Shown here in pieces: positions 34,559 through 42,414 of a DNA stretch of 64,000 bases. The notes beneath the pieces were generated by a model, which ran no database searches, was not told the DNA's origin, and saw only the letters and a program-made list of their open reading frames with translations. The stretch comes from JBHBQE01 sp041776485. GTDB lineage: Bacteria > Bacillota > Clostridia > Lachnospirales > Lachnospiraceae. The stretch lies in contig JBHBQE010000020.1 in assembly GCA_041776485.1 (NCBI GenBank), positions 84,660 to 148,659 of the forward strand, read 5' to 3'. A program made the position numbers and the translations under genes. The first letter of the stretch is position 1. Every line of letters starts with the position of its first letter.

Positions 34559-34650
34559 CGGGAATGCCTGTAATCGCATAATCAATCTTTTAACGCTGTA
34601 ACGAAGTGTGTAAGTTGTGTTTGAAACGCAAGAAATCTAAACTCGATGGA

Positions 34651-34684
34651 ACGCCGTGTGAGGGGAAACTCTCATGCACGGCGT
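34651..34684 (+). ncRNA. Group II intron domain V
   Basis: ACGCCGTG pairs with CACGGCGT around an inner TGAG...CTCA stem with a GAAA tetraloop, the 34-nt catalytic hairpin of group II introns. It is 49 bases before the intron 3' end, leaving room for domain VI. Confidence 0.8.
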
Positions 34685-34733
34685 GGAGCGGGGAAAAATC
34701 TGGCGATTACTTCAAAGGATTGCCTATCGCTAT

Positions 34734-35040
34734 CTGGAGCTAATGCTCATAGTCAATAAAGAAGCAGATAACAAAACAACAGGCAGAAGGCCTCGCTATT
34801 CCGAAATATAGAGGCTGGAGAGATAGAATTATTCGCATTTCTATGTTATACTATCAGCGGCATCTGGCAAATCAAGATTATTGGATGTAGCCAATGATGC
34901 GGCGAATTATCTGTTCGGTACAGTTCCGCAACTGACAACAATCCGTATCGAGTAAAAAGACGTTCTGTGCAGCAGGTGGTCAGAAACTTTACCGTCGTGG
35001 TGAAAAAATGGTGACAAATAAATAGAAATTGTTGAATTCA
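34734..35040 (+). other. Intron 3' exon and unassigned element remnants
   Basis: Begins with the maff2 3' exon (CTGGAGCTAATGCTC...TAA within 30 bases). The remaining sequence holds short open segments such as QQAEGLAIPKYRGWRDR and LDVANDAANYLFGTVPQL in different frames, with no recognisable gene and no clear signal. Probably decayed element DNA. Confidence 0.4.
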
Positions 35041-35075
35041 CCCGCTATTTTTAGTTATAAAAGGAGATGTCTGAT

Positions 35076-35969
35076 ATGGATATAACTAAGAAACAGTTTA
35101 GTTCCTATATGATAGCCGCGTTTTCTATTGCGTGGTCTCTTCAGATTATTGCAAGTATTTTTGCTTTGAGAGGGAATCCGACTGCATTTCAGCTTCTGCT
35201 CTCGGTGACTATGTTCGCACCCTTTGCGGCAACGATCGTGGCACGTATCCCGTTAAAATGTATGGGCTGGAAGCTAAGGCTTAAAGGTAAAGTGCGATAC
35301 ATATTTGTTGCCCTTTGGCTGAATTCAGTTTTGATGGTACTTGGGACAGGTCTTTTCTTTTTGATCTTCCCGAAATCCTTTGATTCAGAACTTACTTTTT
35401 TTACCGCCACACTTATTGCCCAGGTAGGTGAGCAAGCTGTGGAACAACTTGCGGCTCAGGGGCTTACCGTACAGATGTATCTGATTATAAGTGCCGTGCA
35501 GGCTTTTACGATTGCGCCATTTATAAATATGCTTTTTGCATTGGGCGAAGAAGTCGGCTGGAGAGGTGGAATGACACCTTATCTGAAAGAAAAGTTTGGG
35601 ACAGCAAAGGGTCGATTACTGAGTGGCCTTATTTTGGGAATATGGCACTGGCCTATAATAATTCTTGCTGGATATGAGTATGGTATGAGTTATATAGGTA
35701 CTCCTGTTCTTGGACCCATCGTATTTTGCTTTTTCACTATCGCAACCGGAATCCTGATTGACTGGATATATGAAAAGACACATTGTATTTAGTTTCCGGC
35801 ACTTATGCATGGAGCCATAAATGCATTTGGCACAGTATTTCCATACCTTGCAAAGGCTGAGTACGGCAGATATTCCATATTTGGTCCTGCATACATCGGA
35901 CTCATTTCAATGATTCCTTTATTGATTGTTTCAGGCATTATAATGGCAAAAGCAGCAAAGGAAAGTTAG
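35076..35969 (+). pseudogene. CPBP-family intramembrane protease gene with an in-frame TAG
   Basis: Starts at ATG 35076 behind AAGGAG. About eight membrane helices are predicted. The conserved Glu pair is in ALGEEVGWRGG near residue 165 and the first His in LGIWHWP near 193. The frame then meets TAG at 35790-35792 but continues in phase as FPALMHGAINAFGTVFPYL, which carries the third motif (HGAIN), to a stop at 35967. CPBP (Abi) proteins act in bacteriocin immunity or prenyl-protein-like processing. The stop removes one of the expected metal ligands, so the product is probably inactive. Confidence 0.75.
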
Positions 35970-36170
35970 TAAAAAATCGAATAATTCCCGTTTGTCGGAC
36001 TGACTTTTCCTCAAAGTACGGGCGGAGGGACAACCAAAGTAAAAGCGTGCTCCAATACGATTATTTTAGTACAGAGAATATCGGGCATTTCTCGTAAAAC
36101 TCGGCTACAATCTGTGTCGTAGGAGGTAATGTTATGCAGATGATTAAAGCGTTCAATGAAACCATCCGCT

Positions 36171-36550
36171 ATGGAAGACGAGGTACTTGCTAATTCGGGT
36201 GTCGATATATTCGAAGAAGTTTTTAAGCTGATTTTCACAAAGATTTATGATGAAATGGAAAGCGGAAGAAATCAGGGACACGTCACCTTGAATTTAGAAA
36301 TTACGGAGATACGGAAACAGAACTGAAAGACAAGATATAAAAGCTGTTTGACAAGGCAAAAAATAAGTGGGACAGTGTATTTTCGGAGGAGGCTAAAATT
36401 CTACTTAAACCATCTCATTTATCCGTATGTGTATCTTCTCTTCAAGATGTAAAGCTTTTTAAATCCAATTTTGATGTTGTAGATGACGCTTTTGAATATT
36501 TGATGAGCAAATCTTCTAAGGGCGAAAAGGGACAATACTTTACTCCAAGA
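36171..36550 (+). pseudogene. Type I restriction-modification methylase (HsdM) N-terminal fragment
   Basis: Reads EDEVLANSGVDIFEEVFKLI, then after a frameshift FRNYGDTETELKDKI, a TAA, and KLFDKAKNKWDSVFSEEAKI, SSLQDVKLFKSNFDVVDDAF and SKGEKGQYFTPRYVID. The last motif (K-G-E-x-G-Q-Y-F-T-P) is the entry to the SAM-binding domain of N6-adenine HsdM proteins. It is then cut and joined in frame to an AbiEii fragment, so no methylase domain remains. Confidence 0.7.
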
Positions 36551-36852
36551 TATGTAATAGATGCCATCCTTAATATTGACATAACTATCGGCGATGTAAT
36601 CACTCCAAGAGAGATGAATTATGCTTATTCAAAAATATTGGAGGACATAAAAATTCCTATCATAGCTTATTCCATTGAAACGATTCTTGCAGAAAAATTT
36701 GAGACCATTTCCAGTCGCAATATTATCACAACAAGGGTAAGAGATTTTTATGATTTGTATATGATATATGAGCTGTAGGGCGATCAAATTGACACCGGAA
36801 GTTTAACGGAAGCGATAGAAAAAACAAGCAAGCACAGAGCAACTTTTGAGAC
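36551..36852 (+). pseudogene. AbiEii-type nucleotidyltransferase toxin C-terminal fragment
   Basis: Fused in frame to the HsdM fragment: LNIDITIGDVITPREMNYAY, IIAYSIETILAEKFETISSR and RVRDFYDLYMIYEL are typical of the C-terminal half of AbiEii, the toxin of type IV abortive-infection systems. A TAG at 36776 interrupts it, but the frame continues with DTGSLTEAIEKTSKHRATFE. The nucleotidyltransferase active site (G-S and D-x-D) is missing. No AbiEi antitoxin gene is seen. Confidence 0.7.
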
Positions 36853-36960
36853 AGTATGCTTATTGTCCAAACTTGATATCGACAAGCATATAAATGCTGA
36901 AATTAAGCTGGATTAGCTTGATTTGACAAGTGCAGAGAGCAAAGCTACTTATATACTTTA
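36853..36960 (+). pseudogene. Second stray copy of an RlmD-type C-terminal tail
   Basis: In frame with the AbiEii fragment the sequence continues TVCLLSKLDIDKHINAEIKLD, a TAG, then LDLTSAESKATY and a stop. The bases GAGACAGTATGCTTATTGTCCAAACT-type opening parallels GAAACGGTATGCCTCTTGAG in rlmD and the copy near 29740. It probably marks the right-hand boundary of a past insertion. Confidence 0.6.
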
Positions 36961-37240
36961 GAAGCTAAACTTATTAAGCCAGTTGATAAAATATAGCTTT
37001 GAGGTATATTCCTTTTTGAGCTTAATATAAGATAGAAGCAGATGTTGATTATACTAAAAATATATAAGTCTGAAAAAGAATTTATCTTCCATAGAAAGCA
37101 AACATCTGATACTGTTTAGGCAAAAGATATATTGAAAGATTTCATCAATAAAAAGGTGCCTATCAAATTTCGATTTTTAGAGATGGATAAATATGAAGTT
37201 GAAGGAAATAGAGAACGTCACATTTACAAGAGGAAATGAT
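36961..37240. other. AT-rich stretch without a recognisable gene
   Basis: Several short frames with stops. A segment near 37140-37235 (ILKDFINKKVPIKFRFLEMD, then KYEVEGNRERHIYKRK) looks like the end of a lost coding sequence, but I do not recognise it. Confidence 0.35.
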
Positions 37241-37773
37241 ATGAAAGACCTTGTCAGGATAATTATATTTTTAGTATATGTATTGGCTCTTTTCGGTTTC
37301 AAAAAAGTTGTTTTAAAACATAAAAAAACAGAGCTATAGTATACACTTTAGGAATGTTATTTGCGTATTTGCTATATATGCTTTTTATATCTGTCAGTAG
37401 AATGTGACTTTTTAAGATGGACTCATGAGGAGATAGTCAGACATACTCATAAGCACGGCAGGGGCGTCGCCATGGAAGTTATTTGGGTTTTCGCTCCTAC
37501 TGTGTATTCTTTAATATTGTTAGGGAAGTCAGAAAAAGTGTGCCAAAATATTCAAAAAAGGATACAGGAGGGCTTGGGAAATTACTGGCATTAATTCTGT
37601 TCCAGCTCTTTTTTACCCTTTTCATAGGCTTGGTTTTTAATCACTTAATATTGGGAGGTAATTTAAGAGAACTGTTTGTTATTACGGGGGACAGTTTTAA
37701 GGATATTGAATGGAAATATATGACTGCTTTTATACTTGGAATGATATTGTTTTATTTTCTGATGAAGCATTAA
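37241..37773 (+). pseudogene. Decayed membrane protein gene, unknown family
   Basis: Starts with MKDLVRIIIFLVYVLALFGF behind AAGAGGAAA. Frame changes near 37335 and stops near 37405 and after separate it from TLGMLFAYLLYMLFISVS and from a last open part with two helices (ALILFQLFFTLFIGLVFNHL and YMTAFILGMILFYFLM). Taken together it would be a four-helix membrane protein. No family recognised. Confidence 0.4.
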
Positions 37774-37868
37774 GCTAATAAAGATGATATTGATGATATA
37801 AAAAAAGAACTTAAAGGCACTGATTCAAGCAAGTAAGCTGATAATTCCGAAAAATAAGGAGCTTAACA

Positions 37869-37976
37869 GTGAAAAAGATATATTTTATTTTTGGATTAGT
37901 TATTATCGAAATGACTGCAATATTACTGAACATGCAATTGATGAATTTAAGCCTTCATTCTATTGATTTGACTTAA
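37869..37976 (+). CDS. Possible 35-aa hydrophobic peptide
   Basis: A GTG start with AAGGAG eight bases upstream opens a 35-codon frame, KKIYFIFGLVIIEMTAILLN followed by a polar end, ending in TAA. One hydrophobic helix fills most of it. It may be a small membrane peptide or another leftover of the decayed region; there is no homology I can name. Confidence 0.35.
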   Translation: MKKIYFIFGLVIIEMTAILLNMQLMNLSLHSIDLT

Positions 37977-37987
37977 AATAATTCAAA

Positions 37988-38005
37988 ATGTGGTTATAAC
38001 CACAT
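37988..38005. promoter_or_regulatory. Perfect 18-bp palindrome, operator of the ferredoxin-like gene
   Basis: ATGTGGTTATAACCACAT is an exact inverted repeat 52 bases before the ferredoxin-like ATG. A -10-like TATAAT lies at 38026-38031, so the palindrome covers the -35 region. The half-site TGTGGTT recurs upstream of 51681. Confidence 0.65.
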
Positions 38006-38057
38006 AAACCTCTATAAAGTCCTGTTATAATATCCACATCAAACAAGGAGGTGTTTA

Positions 38058-38795
38058 ATGCTAAGAAAGATTATCAAAATAGATGAAGAAAAATGCAATG
38101 GGTGTGGAATTTGTGCCACTGCATGTCATGAGGGTGCTATTGATATGGTTAATGGCAAGGCAAAACTGGTAAGAGAGAATTTCTGTGATGGATTTGGTGA
38201 CTGTCTGCCCGGTTGCCCCACGGGAGCCATAACATTTGAGGAAAGAGAGGCTCCGGAATATGATGAGGAGGCAGTAAGAGAAAAGCAGAGAAAACAAGAG
38301 GAGGCAAATAATATGAATAAAAATCATGGGCATGGAATGACGGGAGGCTGTCCGGGTTCAAGGATGATAAAGTTTGACAGAGAAAATGGTGTAATAGAGG
38401 ATGAACCGGTACAGGGAATGGGAAAGCCTGTCTCACAGCTTAACCAGTGGCCATGCCAAATTAAACTTTTACCTGCGAAGGCTCCATTTTATCAAGGAGC
38501 GAAGCTTTTGGTAGCAGCAGATTGTGCGGCATTTGCCTATGCAAGTTTACATGAAGATTTTATGAAGGGGAAAATTACACTTATCGGCTGTCCGAAACTG
38601 GATTCAGTAGATTATTCAGAGAAACTTACAGAAATTATTAGGGATAATGATATCAAAAGTGTGACTGTAGTGCGTATGGAGGTTCCCTGCTGTGGCGGAT
38701 TGCAGAGGATGACTGAAAATGCCCTTAAAAACAGCGGTAAATTTATACCATGGCAGGTGGTTACAATTTCAACAGATGGAAAAGTCTTAGATTAA
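38058..38795 (+). CDS. 4Fe-4S ferredoxin-like protein with a cysteine-rich C-terminal domain
   Basis: 245 aa, soluble. Two cluster motifs lie in the first 65 residues: CNGCGICATACHEGAI is canonical, while CDGFGDCLPGCPTGAI has the first spacing altered (C-x4-F/G-x-C). A charged linker with GHGMTGGCPGSR follows, and the C-terminal domain has conserved-looking cysteines in ADCAAFAYA, IGCPKLD and VPCCGGL, which could hold another metal site. I recall it as a common clostridial iron-sulfur protein of unknown electron partner. AAGGAGGTG precedes the ATG. The perfect palindrome upstream suggests redox- or metal-dependent control. Confidence 0.85.
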   Translation: MLRKIIKIDEEKCNGCGICATACHEGAIDMVNGKAKLVRENFCDGFGDCLPGCPTGAITFEEREAPEYDEEAVREKQRKQEEANNMNKNHGHGMTGGCPGSRMIKFDRENGVIEDEPVQGMGKPVSQLNQWPCQIKLLPAKAPFYQGAKLLVAADCAAFAYASLHEDFMKGKITLIGCPKLDSVDYSEKLTEIIRDNDIKSVTVVRMEVPCCGGLQRMTENALKNSGKFIPWQVVTISTDGKVLD

Positions 38796-38825
38796 TCATA
38801 TCGGATATTAGGATATGGCAAAGGA

Positions 38826-38857
38826 GATAGTGCTCACTGAGCATTATCTTTTTTTAT
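38826..38857. terminator. Intrinsic terminator between convergent genes
   Basis: AGATAGTGCTC-ACT-GAGCATTATCT followed by seven Ts serves the ferredoxin-like gene. The stem has one G-T pair. The stop codon of the convergent acyltransferase gene lies inside it. Confidence 0.8.
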
Positions 38858-39778
38858 AATTATTTTTTTTAGGGAATTAGTTAGTTTAACTTCTATTATC
38901 TGGAAAGAAATATAGCTTAAAATCCAAGTTATAATTATTGCAACCAGTAACAAAGTGATTTTTATAAATAGTGATTTGTCATTTGATAAAAGATAAAAAA
39001 CCTTATCGGCATAAAATGCGATAAAGTAAAAGGAGTAGCTTATATTTCCGGTTATTACCAGAATTTTAGCAATCTCTTTTTTATTAAACAGTATTTTTAC
39101 AAAAAATACCAGTAGTAAAGCGGGAACTCCCAGTACCAAGCTTCTGGTATAGCTATATAATGGATCAATAAACAAATATATGATAAGTACCAGAGATATT
39201 AGCCCATTTACAGGGACAGAAATTTTTATTTTATCTATGTTAAATTTTTCAAAAAACAAATACAGGAACATTCCAAGGATAAATTCCCATATTATGGTAT
39301 CCCCTAAACAGCTTATAATGTATATATCTGCAAACAACTTTCCGGCAATGGTCATAAAGATAAGAAGTAAGGTGGCCACATAAAGTCTGTATTTATGACT
39401 GATTTTTACTGCCAGGAAAAATATCAGATAAAAATATATTTCATAGTTAAGTGTCCAGCCCACAGCAAGTAAAGGTGTATCAAAGCCTGCAGGATTTATG
39501 TGGGGAATGAAAAACAGGGAATAGATCAGAGATTTAATGTCGGCAACCGACATGATGGAAAGTGTCGGATTTATTCTGAGGATTATAAAGGTGAAAAATG
39601 TAATAAGCCAATACAATGGAATAACACGAATAATTCTTTTTGTTAAAAAATAGTCCGTGTTTTTTTCAGTGGACAGCATTATAACATATCCGCTGATTAC
39701 AAAAAGAATGTCAACACCGAAATACCCATGCTCTCCAACCATACCGGTATGGAATACCAGTATAAACATTGCAGACAT
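38834..39778 (-). CDS. Acyltransferase 3 family membrane protein
   Basis: 314 aa with about nine transmembrane helices; transfers acyl groups to surface sugars or polymers. The N-terminus holds the family His in LVFHTGMVGEHGYFGVDILF and an RIIRVIPLYWL segment. The ATG used gives MSAMF, but in-frame codons upstream read NRDNSLQLLRA, the usual start of the family (Q-L-L-R-A-x-A), with no start codon before a stop. So the true N-terminus is either lost by mutation or starts at a rare codon. The ribosome-binding site before this ATG is poorly spaced. No linked polysaccharide genes are nearby. Confidence 0.8.
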   Translation of the reverse strand: MSAMFILVFHTGMVGEHGYFGVDILFVISGYVIMLSTEKNTDYFLTKRIIRVIPLYWLITFFTFIILRINPTLSIMSVADIKSLIYSLFFIPHINPAGFDTPLLAVGWTLNYEIYFYLIFFLAVKISHKYRLYVATLLLIFMTIAGKLFADIYIISCLGDTIIWEFILGMFLYLFFEKFNIDKIKISVPVNGLISLVLIIYLFIDPLYSYTRSLVLGVPALLLVFFVKILFNKKEIAKILVITGNISYSFYFIAFYADKVFYLLSNDKSLFIKITLLLVAIIITWILSYISFQIIEVKLTNSLKKIIIKKDNAQ

Positions 39779-39971
39779 AGCCCTTAGGAGCTGTAATGAA
39801 TTATCCCTATTACTTACTGACGCTTGAATATTAAAATCCCCATTTTGTTACACCCAATACAGAGCGTAGTATATATTAATTATTATTTTTTGTCAAAGCC
39901 ATATAGGCGGAATCTCATCAATGTATTATTTAAGTCTTAATATATCAAAATAGGAAAATATGCAATATATA

Positions 39972-40000
39972 ATTGACATAAAGTAATAAATATATTATTA
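39972..40000 (+). promoter_or_regulatory. Promoter for the XRE/membrane-protein pair
   Basis: TTGACA near 39972 is followed after about 17 bases by TATTAT, then AAGGAG before the ATG at 40024. A near-consensus vegetative promoter with a short leader. Confidence 0.6.
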
Positions 40001-40023
40001 TATGCAATATAAGGAGTGAAATA

Positions 40024-40224
40024 ATGAAAAATAAAAGAATGAAAATAGCGAGAATAGAAGGTGATATGAGTCAGGAGGACCTGGCTAAGGAGGTAGGAGT
40101 AACCAGACAAACAATTGGATTGATAGAAGCGGGAAAATACAATCCAACGCTTAATTTATGTGTGGGAATTTGTAAGGCACTTGGTAAAACATTAAATGAT
40201 TTGTTTTGGGAGGAGATATCATGA
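40024..40224 (+). CDS. Small XRE-family regulator
   Basis: 66 aa, a complete Cro/CI helix-turn-helix with MSQEDLAKEVGVTRQTIGLI and IEAGKYNPTLNLCVGICKAL. This is the YozG/XRE type usually coded just before a small membrane protein. It has its own promoter and an AAGGAG site and ends in an ATGA overlap with the membrane-protein gene, so the two are cotranscribed and coupled. It probably controls its own operon. Confidence 0.9.
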   Translation: MKNKRMKIARIEGDMSQEDLAKEVGVTRQTIGLIEAGKYNPTLNLCVGICKALGKTLNDLFWEEIS

Positions 40225-40679
40225 AAAATAATGTGATTACTGATGAGCGCATACTGTTAGAGAGAAGAAAGATACAAAGCACAGGCTATTCATGGATTAT
40301 TAACATATTGATCGTAGCCATTATAATAGAGAAGCTTTTTCTTAATGCAGAATTCAAGGAATATGCAGTGGAGCTTTTTATTTTAATAGGGGCAGGCCTT
40401 TATAATACAATTGCTCATTACAAAAGCGGTATTGATATTTGGAATTCTCAGGATTCGGGGAAAGGAAAAATACTGATAAATGCACTTGCCATGGGCGCTA
40501 TTTCACTAATGCTTTTTATTTTCATAAGTGGAAACCGTAACATTGTGGATTTGGTATGCTATTTTGTAATAGTTTCTTTTTCATATTTTTTAGGCAGAAC
40601 GCTGATGATTCACATAAACAGAAAAAGACAGCAGGATATAAACCGGGAGATTATAGATGATAATGATGATATAGAATAA
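40221..40679 (+). CDS. DUF6773-like integral membrane protein
   Basis: 152 aa from the ATG at 40221 (GGGAGGAG upstream; an earlier in-frame TTG is unlikely). Four transmembrane helices: about 24-44, 50-68, 86-106 and 110-130, between a charged N-terminus (DERILLERRKIQSTGY) and an acidic tail (IIDDNDDIE). Similar proteins accompany small XRE regulators in many Firmicutes; the DUF number is from memory. Function unknown. Confidence 0.75.
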   Translation: MKNNVITDERILLERRKIQSTGYSWIINILIVAIIIEKLFLNAEFKEYAVELFILIGAGLYNTIAHYKSGIDIWNSQDSGKGKILINALAMGAISLMLFIFISGNRNIVDLVCYFVIVSFSYFLGRTLMIHINRKRQQDINREIIDDNDDIE

Positions 40680-40845
40680 GGAGAGCACGTTAATCAGTCT
40701 TTACAAATCCTATATTGAATAGTAGTATAAAAGTACAGTTAACCGCTATGAAGCTGCGGTTGGAGACTTAGCCGGTCAATCAAACGACAGAAAATGCAAA
40801 TAGAAAAGTAAATAAAGACAATCTATTAAAAGTAGGAGGAATGTA

Positions 40846-41325
40846 ATGAGCGAACAACTAACCTTTAGAAATGCAGAGAGGAAAGATACGCCCCTTATTT
40901 ATCAATTTATTATCGAGCTTGCCCGATATGAAGAATTGGAAAATGAGATTATTACAGATGTTAAAACCTTAGAGGAATGGATTTTTGATAAGGAAAAGGC
41001 TGAGGTGATTTTTGCCATGGAGGACGGAAAAGAGGTGGGATTTGCATTGTTTTTCCATAATTTTTCTACTTTCCTAGGAAGAGCCGGAGTGTACTTGGAG
41101 GATTTATATGTAAAACCTGAGTACAGAGGAAAGGGGTATGGCAAGGCAATTTTAAAGAAATTAGCTGCCATAGCTGTAGAAAGAGGTTGCGGTCGCTTAG
41201 AATGGTGGTGCTTAGACTGGAATAAATCCAGTATAGATTTTTATTTATCCCTGGGTGCTGAGCCTATGTCAGATTGGACGGTATATAGAATTGCCGGAGA
41301 TACTTTAGCTGACCTGGCAAAGTAA
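40846..41325 (+). CDS. GNAT acetyltransferase, spermidine/thialysine acetyltransferase-like
   Basis: 159 aa. A full GNAT domain: FRNAERKDTPLIYQFIIELA at the start, the acceptor-side LEDLYVKPEYRGKGYGKAIL with the acetyl-CoA loop R-G-K-G-Y-G, and GCGRLEWWCLDWNKSSIDFY near 120. The E-x-W-x-x-L-D-W-N motif and D-L-Y-V are those of the SSAT/SAT2 group, which acetylate polyamines or thialysine; the actual substrate is unproven. AGGAGGAATG precedes the start. The methyltransferase gene follows after 23 bases. Confidence 0.88.
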   Translation: MSEQLTFRNAERKDTPLIYQFIIELARYEELENEIITDVKTLEEWIFDKEKAEVIFAMEDGKEVGFALFFHNFSTFLGRAGVYLEDLYVKPEYRGKGYGKAILKKLAAIAVERGCGRLEWWCLDWNKSSIDFYLSLGAEPMSDWTVYRIAGDTLADLAK

Positions 41326-41348
41326 AAGGAGTTTTTAGAAGATTATTT

Positions 41349-41945
41349 ATGTTTTGGGATAATGTGGCACCTGTATATGATATATTTGCCAACATAATAA
41401 ATATCAGGGTTCATAGGAATTTATGCAAGCAGGTTTCCGATTTAATTGAGTCAGAGGATAAGGTTTTGGAATGTGCCTGCGGTACGGGAATGCTAACGGT
41501 TCATATTGCAGAAAAATGCAAAAGTGTAATTGCCACTGATTATTCCCATAATATGTTAAAAAGAGCCAAAAATAAATGTCGGCATTATAAAAATGTCAGG
41601 ATTATTAAAGAAAATATTTTATCTTTGGATTTTCCTGATAATAGCTTTGACAGGGTAGTGGCAGCGAATGTGATACATCTGCTGGATGAACCCAATATTG
41701 CATTAAAGGAGATGGAAAGAGTATGTAAAATTGGGGGACAACTTATTATTCCCACTTATATTAATAAGGCTGGTGGAGAAATTAACAGGTTTTCAAAAGC
41801 AGTAGGGAAAGTGGGCGCAGATTTTAAAAATCAATTTACTGTTAGTAAATATCGGGAATTTTTTAAGAAGGCAGGATATGCTGAGGTTAGGATAAATGTA
41901 ATAAGGGGAGTAGTTCCCTGTGCTCTGGCTATTATAAATTTATAA
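41349..41945 (+). CDS. Class I SAM-dependent methyltransferase
   Basis: 198 aa, a Methyltransf_11/UbiE-like fold. SAM motif I is LECACGTGMLTVHIA near residue 40, the acidic residue after strand 2 is in VIATDYSHNMLKRAK, motif II is NSFDRVVAANVIHLLDEPNI and motif III GGQLIIPTY. The substrate is not evident. It lies after the GNAT gene and before the cobalamin riboswitch region; the AT-rich gap suggests that transcription ends before the riboswitch, though no clear hairpin is seen. Confidence 0.85.
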   Translation: MFWDNVAPVYDIFANIINIRVHRNLCKQVSDLIESEDKVLECACGTGMLTVHIAEKCKSVIATDYSHNMLKRAKNKCRHYKNVRIIKENILSLDFPDNSFDRVVAANVIHLLDEPNIALKEMERVCKIGGQLIIPTYINKAGGEINRFSKAVGKVGADFKNQFTVSKYREFFKKAGYAEVRINVIRGVVPCALAIINL

Positions 41946-42049
41946 GACTGTAAATTAATATATTATAAGCTGTGACTAACTGTAAATTCCTGTAATTAAT
42001 TGACAGAAACACGGAGCAGGTCTATACTTACAGGGACAAATGAATATTG

Positions 42050-42222
42050 CATGCACAGGTGCCTGCCAGATTTTAAAAGGGCAGGAGAATAGGGAAGTCA
42101 GGTGAAATTCCTGCACAAAGCCGTTGCTGTATTAGAGGAGTTGTTTTCAACATATCATTGGAGAGGGTCTCCGAGAAGATGGAAACAGCGATGATACTTG
42201 AGTCAGAAGACCTGCCTGTGTA
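42050..42222 (+). ncRNA. Cobalamin (B12) riboswitch
   Basis: Conserved boxes are present in order: AGGTGCC near 42057, AGGGAAGTCAGGTGAAATTC (B12 box core) near 42093, GCCGTTGCTGTA near 42122, and GAGTCAGAAGACCTGCC near 42200. The terminal CACAGG and CCTGTG pair as P1. A terminator hairpin follows 65 bases downstream, so it acts as a transcriptional OFF switch for the cobalt transporter operon when adenosyl- or other cobalamin is plentiful. Confidence 0.92.
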
Positions 42223-42286
42223 AGAACACAAGTTCCTCTTCGGACCTAGGAGGGTGTTGGAAATATAGCAGTAATATGGCTTATGT

Positions 42287-42318
42287 AAAGACTATATCCG
42301 AAGGATATAGTCTTTTTA
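42287..42318 (+). terminator. Riboswitch expression-platform terminator
   Basis: A perfect 12-bp stem AAGACTATATCC-GAA-GGATATAGTCTT followed by Ts, between the riboswitch and cbiM. Confidence 0.88.
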
Positions 42319-42414
42319 TTGTCATTTTACTTGCTGTTATCTTGTTTTAAGTGCCGGGTCCCATATCTGTCACAGTCGGAGACTTATTGATTGTATTACA
42401 ATGAAAGGAGTAAT

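Larger units (their letters stand above)
31981..34733 (+). mobile_element. Group II intron inserted in the maff2 gene
   Basis: The 5' end is GTGCGACACG, matching the GUGYG consensus. The 3' end is ...CTATCGCTAT, matching the terminal AY. Domain V is at about 34651-34684, and an ORF for a reverse transcriptase/maturase with HNH lies inside domain IV. The boundaries were set by the precise rejoining of the maff2 reading frame (AAT C|CT GGA GCT). Length is about 2.75 kb. The RNA may still fold, but the encoded protein is dead, so mobility would need help in trans. Confidence 0.85.

Noticed and set aside
36500..36778. A 92-codon open frame as a real gene
   Set aside because: It begins inside an HsdM fragment and ends inside an AbiEii fragment; it is a junction product.
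32975..36916. Many premature stops in the island are TAG, suggesting possible amber recoding
   Set aside because: TAG is the normal stop of clpX and ysxC here, and the same genes also carry TGA or TAA stops and frameshifts, so decay explains it better.
23221..38057. A CRISPR array or a functional integrase in the island
   Set aside because: No regularly spaced repeats and no tyrosine or serine recombinase motif were found on either strand.
40680..40845. A tRNA or riboswitch in the gap before the GNAT gene (CCGC...GCGG stem)
   Set aside because: No cloverleaf arms or known riboswitch core could be traced; the stem is short.
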